64,000 nt of DNA from Nymphalis io. Its lineage: Eukaryota; Arthropoda; Insecta; Lepidoptera; Nymphalidae. The translations under genes and the position numbers were made by a program. Within the stretch, counting starts at the first letter, position 1. Each line of letters starts with the position of its first letter. Where the stretch lies: contig NC_065903.1 in assembly GCF_905147045.1 (NCBI RefSeq), forward strand, positions 5,022,001 through 5,086,000, written 5' to 3'. This document shows positions 1 to 10,998 of the stretch, piece by piece. The notes beneath the pieces were generated by a model. It had not been told where the DNA came from. It saw nothing but the letters and a program-made list of their open reading frames with translations, and searched no databases.

Positions 1-659
1 AGTTGCGATAGATTAAATTAGTAAGACCAAGAGGAACAAGCCTAATCTTTGTCTACCACTTAGTTTTTTGTGATTAAATATGCCTAAATTAAAATAATTT
101 GCAATAAGAATAGTCAAAGCGCAACAGGTAGCTTAGTTGTGTATATATAGGTATATATAAATAATTAGGTTTTGATATTAAAATTAAAAAATATTATATA
201 TATATATAATTAATACATATTTCTCAGAACTGAATTCATAATTTTTCATACGTATTAGTACTGAGTTATTTGTGATTAAAACCTGTGAGTTCCAGTGAAT
301 AGATAGAGAGAACTTATAGGTTGCCCTATTAGTAAAACTATAAGAAATTACTTGAAGATTGATTTGAACTCATAATATGTCATCCAGGTTAGTCGCAGTC
401 CAAATCATTTATTGTTATTAATATCATAAATATGTTCGTTACCTTCTAATAACATTTTATTAATGCTTTTTATAATATATTTAACTGAAGATCTTTTCAT
501 TTATTTAGCTTTGTAGTTTGTACTATGAATTTTTTAATCTGTCTTTTTTGACATTTTTTTTCGAGCGTCAAAATTATTCTCTTTACGTCAAAAATCACAA
601 CGCGATTGAAAGTTGTGCCAACTAAATATATTTAATGCATTTTATGCTATTTAATTAAG
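1..659. other. AT-rich spacer and eIF3L upstream region
   Basis: No coding segment or RNA gene is visible here. The stretch is very AT-rich with short TA runs around 195-210. The last 100 bases should hold the promoter and 5' leader of the eIF3L gene, whose start codon is at 660. I could not place a transcription start confidently. Confidence 0.5.
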
Positions 660-3600
660 ATGTACTCAAGCGACGATTACAATGAGGTATTTTTTAGTTT
701 TGACTATTTACTTTAAAAAGTAGCTGAAATAATGTAACATATTTAGTTGAAAACTAACCTACTATTAAGTGTCCTACAACATTAAATTTTTATGATAATT
801 TCATATATTTTTTTATTTAATAATTTTTATGTTGATGATATATATTTTTTATATTATATTATTAACAAGGCTGTTTGTAAATGAATATTGAATATTTCAG
901 GGTGGTTATGAGTCCTATGGCGACTATGAGCCTCATACAGGAGACCCGCAATATGACTTGGAGTATGACAGATCATACTACCAAATGCCAGACATGGTAG
1001 GTAACCGTATAGTATACTATTTTATAATATAGATTAACATGCTTAATACTTGTAAATTTTTATTGTATATTGATTGCAGGTAAAAAAATTCCTCGTATAT
1101 TTCCGTAATATGATTACTGAGGGAATGACATTTGAGATTTTGAATTTATACGAAAATACATTCCCTAAGCTTACTGAGCAGTATTTTGAAAATACCCCAT
1201 GGCCAGATGAAAAAGAAGTCTCACCAGTTGTAGACAATGATCACGTAAGCGGAATAATTTGTTTACATCATCTTAATATAATATGTTGAGAGCTACAATT
1301 AATAATTAGTTTTGAGGGCAAAGTTATTAAATTTTTTCTAAAATTCACTAGTCTATACTTAATCTACAACTAAATAAACTTTAGTTTTTTATTTAAAAGG
1401 CAAAGCAAATCAAATTTATTTTGTTGGTTATTTGTCATAATGTTTTGTTATCTTATTTGTTAAGTGAGGAATCATATAATATCATTTTTATTGTTAGCTG
1501 AATTCATATTCATTATATATTTTATACAAACTTGTATCTTCTTGACTGTTTAGAAATATAATTACTGAGATTTTTGCTCATGCTTTTCGGTACAATCCAC
1601 ATTATGAATCACTGGAAATAGTTTTAATGATTCATAAGTACTCGTAAAGGTTTGTTTCAATATATATATATATTTGTATTTTACTTCCATCCAATCATAA
1701 AAACATAAGACACAAATGCAATACACAAAAACATAAAATAAGGTTTTGATTTTTTACATTTGAGTGTATTAATTGGACAGCATATGAGAACAGTAATAAT
1801 ACATTAACTAGTTCATAGCTTATTAATATAAAGGTTTTTTTTATATTTCAAGGTATTCATGATTCTCTACAAGGAACTTTACTTCCGTGATATATATGCA
1901 CGAGTACCAGGCGGGCCTAAACCTGAGCAAAGATTCCTGTCATTTTACAACTATTGTGACTTATTTAATTACATCCTATCAGCCGAGAAACCAGTTCCTT
2001 TGGAATTGCCTGATCAATGGCTCTGGGAACTAATTGACGAATTTGTCTACCAGTTTCAATCATTTGCTCAGTACAGGTAAAAAATGTATTCAGTGGATTT
2101 AGAAAAACATATTTAATAAATTCCATGGTGATAAATTATAAATATATGTAATTTTTTTTAGGTCACGAACTTCTAAGTTAAGTCAAGCTGAGATTGAAGC
2201 TTTGAATACCGAGAACAAAGCATGGAATGTCCTTTGCATTCTCAATGTGCTGCACTCTCTTGTAGATAAGTCTAACATCAAGCGCCAACTTGAGGTATGA
2301 TTGTTATTTTAAATTAGGTTATAAAACAATTTTATATTAGTCATTTATGTCATATTATAAGTAAATATTATTGTATGAAGTGAATCTCTTATGAAAAAAG
2401 TAACATTTTTAAAATTTTTGTTTTCTTTTGTTTAAATAAAAGGTATATATTACGGGTGGAGACCCAGATTCTGTGGCTGGAGAGTTTGGCCGTCACTCTC
2501 TTTACAAGATGCTTGGTTATTTCTCTTTGGTTGGTCTGCTGCGGTTGCATTCTTTGCTTGGAGATTACTACCAAGCTATCAAGGTAATATTTGCATGATG
2601 TTTTTTTCTAGTTAATTGATTTTAACCTATTAAGTTTTAGAAACAGTAGAAAATAAATAAAACTTTTTAAAACTTTCACTGCCAAGCTCTTTTACTATAT
2701 GTATTTGCATCTGTGGGATACAATTAATTATTTTATTATAATTTATTGTGTTCAAATTCAATTTTCCACCTAATTGATGCCAATTGAAGAAATAGTGAAG
2801 AAATAAACAAATAAAAATAACTTCCATTTATTGTTAGTTTATTTACCCTATTAGCTTGTCGCTCGTTGTCGTCCTATCCTATGATTCAGAACTGAGTCGT
2901 GATGCAATACGGATGAAATAAGTTTGGGTATGAATTCATGTAGACGGCAGTTATAGTGTTAAAATAGTTATTAAAATTTGTAAGTTGCATTCATTCAAAC
3001 AAACTCAAGTTATATTTCTCGACTATTTTGATGCAGGTGCTCGAAAATATTGAGCTCCACAAGAAGTCACAATATTCCCATGTACCAGCGTGCCAGATAT
3101 CCACATCTTACTATGTGGGCTTTGCCTACATGATGATGCGTCGCTATGCAGACGCTATTCGCACGCTGTCCTCGGCCCTACTGTACATGCAGCGTACTAA
3201 GCAGTTGTTCTCGACACGCTCTTACCAGAATGATCAGATCAACAAGCAAACGGATCAAATGTACCATCTGCTGGCAATTTGCTTAGTACTTCACCCTCAG
3301 TGTGTCGACGAGTCCATACAACAGGTTAGTTCAATATAATGTTTCTACTTCAATATCAAGTCATTTAAACTTAAACATACTTTCAAAATCAAGTCATATT
3401 AAAGAATTCATTTGGAAGACTAGCAATATTATTTTTACTTTGCATATAAATTTTTTCCTCCAAATTTGAAATAACTTAAAAATATGCATTCTCATTTTTT
3501 CAAATTAAACAATAACACAAGTTAGTTATAGGGTTTTTATATAAAATTCTTTCATAAAAATATTTCCAGGTCCTTCGTGAAAAGAACTACCACGAGAAGA

Positions 3601-4749
3601 TGTTCAAGATGCAATACGGCGACCTCGGAGAGTTTGAGAGCTGCTTCACGTTCGCGTGCCCCAAGTTCCTGTCGGCCTGCCCGCCGCCTATCGAGCCCGG
3701 CTCCAACTACGGCCGCGACGCCGTCAAGCACCAGACGCAGGTCTTCATGGACGAGGTACGCCACATCGTGTCATGTAATATATCATTCAAATACTGCTTC
3801 AATTATGAGTTAATTAATTTTAACGTTAGAGATGCATCTATAAGCATTTTAGTCATGGTTTCTGTGGATAAACTAACTGAATGTTTCACTCTTTTTCACT
3901 GCAAGTCTGTCTTACCAATCTCTGTCATTACATACTTATAGTAAAAGGTATCAATAAAATAAAAAATATCCTCTTTATACTGGATGATTGAGTCTTATTA
4001 TTAGTAAATACTGACTGTTATGTAAAAAACGATTGAAACATATTGGGCAGCCTTACTGTTCTCCATACAGCTTTGCAGCCCTAGTTATCTATAGAGAATC
4101 TTATTATAGACACAACAGTTAATTTGATAGGAATATTATAATTTGTCAAAAAAGAATTGCTGGTACTCATAGTGTTCCGTAAATAGGTGCGCCAACAAAA
4201 AATGCTGCCGACTATCCGCTCTTACCTCAAACTGTACACCACGCTGCCGCTGGCCAAGCTGGCCGCCTTCATGTCAGCAGCTCGTGGCGGGGAGCGAGAC
4301 GCGGCTCGCGAGCACGCCGCGCTCGCCATTCACCTGCTGTGCTTCAAGCACAAGATGAAGAACGTCGTCTGGACCAAGGGTCCGAGCGGACTCGACGGCA
4401 GGTTCCAGAGTGGATCTGAGGTACTCTTCTGCTTACCGACTCCACAGTTTAAACACAAGTAGAAATAATATTTTCCTTATTTTTTTTAGCAAATATGTAT
4501 TGAAATAAAAATTGCCAGGTAGCAGTTAAAGAATTAATCAAATCAATTAATAAAAAAATTCAGTAATTCTAAAGTTTCATAAAAAAAATTTTAATTTATA
4601 TTTTTCATTTGCAGTTGGACTTCTACATTGACAATGATATGATCCATATTGCCGACACGAAGGTGGCTCACCGTTATGGTGATTTCTTTATCCGTAAACT
4701 TCTCAAGTTTGAAGAACTTAACCGGAAATTACATCTTATTAAAATATAA
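660..4749 (+). CDS. eIF3l: Eukaryotic translation initiation factor 3 subunit L
   Basis: Subunit L of the eIF3 complex, which acts in the cytoplasm in 40S recruitment and mRNA binding. Ten coding exons were spliced by eye: 660-686, 901-996, 1080-1244, 1853-2076, 2162-2294, 2443-2583, 3037-3324, 3570-3755, 4187-4420, 4615-4749. All junctions are GT-AG and the total is 1,629 nt (542 residues), close to the animal family length of about 560. Family-typical stretches are easy to read: GDPQYDLEYDR near the N-terminus, LPDQWLWELIDEF and the very conserved block SVAGEFGRHSLYKMLGYFS in exon 6, and RYGDFFIRKLLKFEELNR at the C-terminus within the expected PCI-type region. Exons 7-9 are much richer in GC than the introns. 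The start gives MYSSDDYNE, like the short acidic N-terminus of known eIF3L. No defect is seen. Confidence 0.96.
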
Positions 4750-4792
4750 ATATATTTTGTAATGTATTGTTGTATCATTACAATTGTATCAA

Positions 4793-4825
4793 AATAAAAA
4801 ATTAAAATATATTCTATACTTTATT
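4793..4825. terminator. Overlapping polyadenylation signals of eIF3L and PTCD1
   Basis: AATAAA on the plus strand at 4793-4798 lies 44 bases after the eIF3L stop. AATAAA on the minus strand (TTTATT at 4820-4825) lies ten bases beyond the PTCD1 stop. Normal cleavage 10-30 bases downstream of each signal would make the two transcripts overlap tail to tail. Confidence 0.7.
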
Positions 4826-4834
4826 TCATATAAT

Positions 4835-7330
4835 TTATAATCTTGCTCTATAACGTACAAATTTACGACTTCTCTTATAAAACTTTTTTGGTTCAACAAT
4901 TTTCATGTTTTCCCTTTGTATTGGTGTTGGATTTGGTTCCACAAATTGCTTCCAAGGATGTTCAGGCTTTAACACTTCTTCTACATTAGATTCTCTTAGC
5001 CAATGATTGTAAATATTGCTAAATCTCTTATAAGACGCCATAAATATAGGACTTTCTCGCTGTTGTTTATTATTCTGAAATATATTTTATATTAACAATA
5101 GACACAATAGATAAATTAAAACCAAATCCATTTATTTGTAATTACCTTCTCTATTATTCTTAAACATTTGTCATTAAAATCTTCCAAATGTTTTATAAAT
5201 ACATCATTAACTCTCAATTCTTCTTGTTTCACAATATTCATTATGTATAATATATATCCAAATTGAGTCTGTCTTGTACCATTTTTTAACAAGGTCCCCA
5301 AAATTTCAATATTGACTCTGCAAAATTGTATGATATAAAATATGTCAATTTTAAACAGGAAGCCACAGAATTGCAATATTTATAACAAAGAACTTTATAT
5401 CTGTAAATTTTGCATGGTTTAGCAAAGCTGTGGTTAAGCAAGGCAAGCTGTAGGCAAAGCAAAAAATCTGTCAATATTAAACTTAATTCATATTCATAAT
5501 TTAGTACTTTTTATGCAGGAAAATTGTCAAAATTAAATTAAATGATAATTTTATAGTACATATTCTATAACTGAGATTATACTTACTTTAACTGATTTTC
5601 TTTCATTTCAGAAAGTAAATTTTCAGCTTTTTCTTTTGTATCGCAAGTCATGGCTAATACCCCATAAGTCATAATATTTGATTTTAACTTATGTTTTTTG
5701 TTAAAAGGGTGTCGTTGGTGTGATTTACTATCTTTTTCTATCATACTCCTCACCTCCTATAATACAAAAATAATTAACCAAGGCAAAAAATAACAAAAAT
5801 AATTAAGATTTTTTTGTTTATATCACTCACTAATGCATTATTATAGTCTTGTCGTAGACATCGTCTTTTAATCAGCATATTGTAGAAATCTATATCAGCT
5901 TTAATCTTAAGTGATTTCATAGATTTCATTAATTTATTCTCAGCTTCTATACTATCATCTATGACATAAAGCATTTGTGTGAAAGTTTTAATGTTTGGTT
6001 TAACTGAATATGCCTCCATTTCTTTTAGGAAGTCATCTTGTCCACCAATCATGGCAAATTTATCTTGTGTTGTGTGCACATCTTGAAATGCTAAGACTTC
6101 ATTTATATTTACTAGTTTTGAAAGCAAATTTGGTACTGTCCTCTCTGGTATTTGTGGAAGTGCTTTCTTGCGTTTTTGTATTAATTCAAAATGATTACCT
6201 TCTTGATTAACAGAACCTAAACCAGAATTGTTTTCTAGTGTAACATCTATTGTCTCAAAAGTATCTTTTATTCCATTATATTCTATCTGCCCATTTAGCT
6301 CATAATCTTTTCTATCTAATAATTTAGTTTCAATTGAATTTTTATTCGTATTAGAGTCAGTTGTTGATTGATTGGATTCAAGTTGTAATTGTTGAGGTTT
6401 CATTTCTAAAAGTAAATTCTGTTCTTGTATAATACCTATTATATCAAGCACATCCTCTTTAGTGCCTAAATTACAATCTTTTACACATTTAAGCATCAAA
6501 TTAAATGAATAAAGGTTAGGTTTTTCCCTCATTTTCAACATTTTCCTCCACACGATAAGTGCTTGTTTCAAGCCCGACTCTTTATTACCAATACAAGCTT
6601 GAAGTAAATGGTTAAAAGTATGGACTCTTATTTTTATTTTTTTAGAAATCATTTCATCAACAATTTTAAAAGCTGTTGGTAAATCTGACAGTCTACCAAA
6701 TGTTTTAATCATAACATTAAAAATTGTTATATTTGGTTCTATACCTTTTTCAATCATCAAACTTCTTAAATGGGTCGCCATTTTTAAGCCATATGAAGGA
6801 AAGGGACTATTAATACATGATTCAAATAAACATGTATAAGTATCTCCTGTCGGTTTTAGAGCACGTCTTTTCATGTCATTAAACAATTTGAAAGCTTTCT
6901 TTGTATATCCTACTTCAGCACAAGCGCCGATTAATATGTTATAAATGTAATTTTCGGGTTGTACTCGATCTTCTTTCAGCATCTTGATTTCTAGTACATC
7001 AATAGCTTCTTTTATTCTCTTGTATTTTAAATACTGCTTTATTAAATCTGCATATTGCTTGGTAGACAATTTTTGAGAATTTAGTGGAATATTTTGCAGA
7101 AACTGTTCCTCTTTAATATCGCCTTCATCTTCCAATGTCTCCGTAATGATTGGGCCACTTAAAGTTCCAAAAGAATCAGGGTCTCCTACATATGCTATAC
7201 GGTCTTCGGTTATGTTTTTTTTAATGGCATTTATCTTATTCGCTGTTATTGATGTACATAATAAATTATGGCGAAATATTACATTATTACTTCTTACATT
7301 TTTTAAAAGATTTAAACAACGAAATGCCAT
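4835..7330 (-). CDS. PTCD1: Pentatricopeptide repeat protein 1, mitochondrial (PTCD1)
   Basis: Mitochondrial PPR protein. In animals PTCD1 is linked to 16S rRNA stability, mitoribosome assembly and leucine-tRNA precursor levels. Four exons on the minus strand: 7330-5831, 5756-5587, 5317-5146, 5074-4835. They sum to 2,082 nt (693 residues; human PTCD1 is about 700). The N-terminus is basic and hydrophobic without acidic residues, as expected for a matrix-targeting peptide. FGTLSGP follows near residue 55. Helical PPR units are visible at about residues 125-240, for example YNILIGACAEVGYTKKAFKLF and IFNVMIKTFGRLSDLPTAFKI. A Ser/Thr/Asn-rich linker interrupts them, and further PPR-like helices follow (exon 2 NIMTYGVLAMTC). 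The C-terminal exon is basic (FYKRSRKFVRYRARL). Exon 1 alone leaves an open frame into the intron, so a one-exon reading would end early. The ortholog call rests on length, targeting and these motifs. Confidence 0.88.
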
Positions 7331-7599
7331 TTTGTTTCTTATGTACCATTCATAAATGTTTTTCCTAATCTAAATTGATGCAACCAGCACTCATTTATAC
7401 ATACAGCAGTATAAGTATCGATAAAACTGCAATAGTAAAAATAAAGTAGTATTCAATTCTCTGTGATTTAAAATAACCTCCAAATTTCAACATCAGATAG
7501 GTGAAGGAAAATATTTACTTCTAAGTTTTGACAAGTCGAGTAGTACTGCCAGATTAGAGTCATTATTTTACCCGACCAACACCGTAATTAAAAAATCAG
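7331..7599. other. PTCD1 upstream region
   Basis: A 270-base stretch between the PTCD1 start and the inverted-repeat element. It should hold the PTCD1 promoter and leader, but I see no clear core-promoter motif and no coding segment. Confidence 0.4.
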
Positions 7600-10032
7600 A
7601 ATTAGGAAGATGAAAATTTATTTTTTTTTATTTTTTATACTAAAATAATCTTTACACGATTATAATAACATGTGTGAAAAAATTATGATTATATCATGTT
7701 AACTTTTTTTTTATAAGCAAATCAATTTGGGCGCTCTCGTATAATTCTTCTTCCGTCCGAGTTTTGACTGTGACATCACCGCCGCCATCGCCGGTTCGTT
7801 ATAGCGGGCGACTCTTTTGCGATACGTGTGTTGATAATTTTGTATTTATTTTATCCTTCTTTGTGATTTGACGCCCCACATATGTTCTTTTACTTTTAAT
7901 AATATTAGAACGATTATTAATATATTATTTTATGCTAAAATAAGAGCAGTATTTTTTATTTGTAATTTGTATTTATTATTGTAAGTCTACGTGAGACTTA
8001 CAAATAATCTACCGAAAGTCGATCTTATGATTGCGGATTATTTCACAAATCACTCGAAATATATTAGTAAGCTTATTATTATTGTTTATTTTAATATTTT
8101 GTTAATGCAGTTGATCATAACTGTAATCGGCACTAAGTCCGTATTCTTCATTTAAATACTAGTGCTTTCCGCTTTCGATAGAAGATAATATCGATATATA
8201 ATATACATTTCTTACATTTTAATTTTACGTACACAGTTCGGGGTACGATAGTTACGATATAGAGGCACGTTTTCTTCTAATGAAAGTGCAAATAAAATTA
8301 ACAATCTCGAATGTGAAGGATGCAAAAATACTATGTCATTGGTAGCGCTGATAGCAATGTGAGGAGCCTATTTTTAATGAAATAATCTGTTACTGGAAGA
8401 AACCTTTTTAATGTAAAAGGGGGGCAAACAAGCAGGAGGCTTTTCTGATGGGAAGTGATGACCACTGTCCAAGGAGAGCAACACCGGAGTGCTTGCAGGT
8501 GCGTTGTCGGCCTTAAAGGAATGAGTAGGCTTAGGCTTTTCTTGAAGAATTCTGTGTCATAACCATAAATGTTCCGCAGAAATGGCAGGAAATGTTTTAA
8601 AAATAGAGCTGTAGTAGTGGATTTCCAGACATCGAGATGGTATGGATGGAATTTAAAAGAATTCAGCGCATGGGATTAATCTATAATGTTTCTTAGAGCA
8701 TTCTCCGTAAAAGATGTGATAGAAGATGCAGAGTGATAATGACATGACATCTCTCCCGCCCAGAGATGAGAGCAGTACTCCATATAGGGCTGAGTTTTCG
8801 CCTTTTAGAATTTTAGGTGAGGAGCTGACGTGAAGTACTGACTTACCTTGTTGAGTACACAAAGCTTTTAGAGGCTAATTTGGCTTCACTTTCCAATAGA
8901 CCGCGGAACCTAACGTCCAGATACTGGATTTGGTAGCGAGGCGGTATTCACAAAATGAGAGAATGGTCATTTTGGAAGTAATCGCGGTAACTTGTGTCGT
9001 ATTGGGGTTGAGTTGTACCAAGTTTGGTTGGCCCCAATCTCAGGCTTTGATTAATAAAAACTTGTTATTTCAGACACAAGTTTATACTCATCGACGTGTT
9101 CCCGACAAATATTAGCGTGGCCGATATATAAGGCGTCTACAGTGCTGTCGTCTGCCAACATTGAAGTATGTCACATGTCATTAAATACAGAAGAAGCAGA
9201 GTAGGTGGCAGCTTTACGTTTAATTATATACTGTAACATGGCGATTCAAAAGTCTTATAAGTCTATTTAAATGACATTTGTATCATATGTACTATATTAG
9301 ACTACGTATTTGACTTTCAAAGATACCTAATATGGTAAAAATCAATTTCAATGGATCACAGTCATTAACTTATATTATTGCCGATACGGCGTTGTTCACA
9401 AATAATCTTCAAGATTAACAATAAACTTAAGATTAACATTGAAATGCATTTTTCATCGATACAAACTCTTATGAAAACACTATCCGTATTCAACGTATCA
9501 AGGCCATTATTACGAACATTCTGAAATTCTGAATTATGTTTATTTTAAACGAATACCTATAACTAGCCTGTAAAAATTAAATGTTTGATCCTAACTTATA
9601 AATACGACAAATTTCACTGATAAGGTACTCATATTAAAATGCTCATCACGAAAATATCTACTTGTTTTTGTTGATAATATATATAGAAAAAGTATTTTTC
9701 CTGAGTACAACAAATAGATTGTTAAGTTAGTATGCTATGGTACTGTATAATAAATATATGAAAGTATTTTTTATACTAACCGAAACATAACAAAATCAAG
9801 AATAACGTGAAAATTTAGGCGAAATTGTATAGGCGAGCGAGTGACGTTGGGTGATGTGACGTCACGCATCGATCCAGATCGTTCGAGAAAATAATTTAAG
9901 AACTCGTAACTTTAAAAATTTGTAAAAAAATCATTTTTGCAGATATCGTAAAAAATCATACACCAGTTTTTTTTTTTATATTTTAAATATGATTTTTTGA
10001 GATCATAAAAATATAAGCTCATCTTCCTAATT
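7600..10032. mobile_element. 2.4 kb inverted-repeat DNA element, degenerate
   Basis: A perfect 14-base inverted repeat marks the ends: AATTAGGAAGATGA at 7600-7613 and TCATCTTCCTAATT at 10019-10032. Beyond these, both ends continue with T/A-rich sequence. About 170 bases in from each end there is a matching GC-richer motif (tgacatcacc near 7769-7778 and, reversed, gacgtcacatcaccc near 9850-9864). The symmetry suggests long imperfect terminal inverted repeats. The outermost AATT on each side could be a 4-base target duplication, with the element proper starting AGGAAGATGA. No transposase frame is open inside. A LINE relic (8405-8880) sits in the middle. The family is not recognised; this reads as a non-autonomous or decayed DNA transposon. 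Confidence 0.5.
8405..8880 (-). mobile_element. Decayed non-LTR retrotransposon 3' end
   Basis: On the minus strand the translation near 8653-8862 contains FYHIFYGECSKKHYRLIPCA, clearly related to FYRLYHGECSEELFSLIPAS in the younger LINE copies at 17 kb and 51 kb of this window. Downstream on the minus strand (8600 to 8405) comes a segment resembling the 3' end of CR1/jockey-like lepidopteran LINEs (plus-strand words gcaaacaagcaggaggct, gcaggtgcgttgtcggcc). Frames are broken by stops and shifts, so this is an old, dead copy. Confidence 0.6.
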
Positions 10033-10998
10033 TGGGCAGCTCTTTATTATAAGAACATAACTTACGTTATATATTATTAGGTTAAATGTAATAATGTTTT
10101 ATTAAATAAAATATATTTATTTATCATCGTAACCCATTCTAAATTATTGATATAAGAAACATTAACAAATCTTCTCCGCTCACCGCTGTACTTCGCACAT
10201 CGCTCTCCACTCATTGCTACTAATAAGCGCCGCGTAGATGTTGTCTTTCTTACGGAGGTTCATAATTCCAAATTTGCACGCAACCAATCGCGTTTCGTAG
10301 ACCCTAGACTATACAACAAAATTTATAAAATCTTAAAAATACACAATTTACTGTAAAATACAACAAATACAAAGACTGTAAAATAAAATTATTTATTGTA
10401 CACTAATTATTACGCACATGCACAAATAACCGCACACACATACACAGTGATTACTAAAGTAGCTAAGATGCACATGCACACGGGCTATGTGGTCAAATGA
10501 AGTGAAATTTGACTTCTAATTTTCCAAGATACAGGTTATCGCCTAGTTTGGAAGTCAATTAAATTATTTTTGAGTATCAACTATAATTAGCTTACCACAT
10601 GTCATGTAACTAGTTTTTATTTTATTATTTCTTTTTTTTTACTTAGTTTTATAAAAACTCTGTTTACTGTTTATGTGTAAGGCTGTTTTTTTTAATAAAT
10701 ACCTATTATTATTACTTCACTGGTGCCTAATGAGTCGAGTGTGGAATGTTAATAAAACACGAAATTGAGGTAATTTGGAAGTACTTTGATGATTGATGAT
10801 TTTCATCCTTTTTTTCCTCGGCACTTAATATTCTTTTCCTCAAGTATTTTTCATCTGTGGGGAAAACTGATTGACATTTATATTAATTGACATTTGACAT
10901 TGAAGGATAATTTATTTGAATTTTCGAGTAAACACGTGCTGCTAACTAAACTTTTCATATAACATCTTAAATAAAAATTGTAATATTAGAAATTAAAA
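10033..10998. other. Spacer and GRWD1 promoter region
   Basis: No supported gene. Around 10165-10310 the sequence is less AT-rich than its surroundings, but I recognise no frame or repeat in it. The last 200 bases before 10999 should contain the GRWD1 promoter and leader. Confidence 0.4.

Noticed and set aside
5774..5830. End of PTCD1 at the exon 1 read-through stop
   Set aside because: A GTGAGT donor at 5830 and three further in-phase exons restore the family length and C-terminus.
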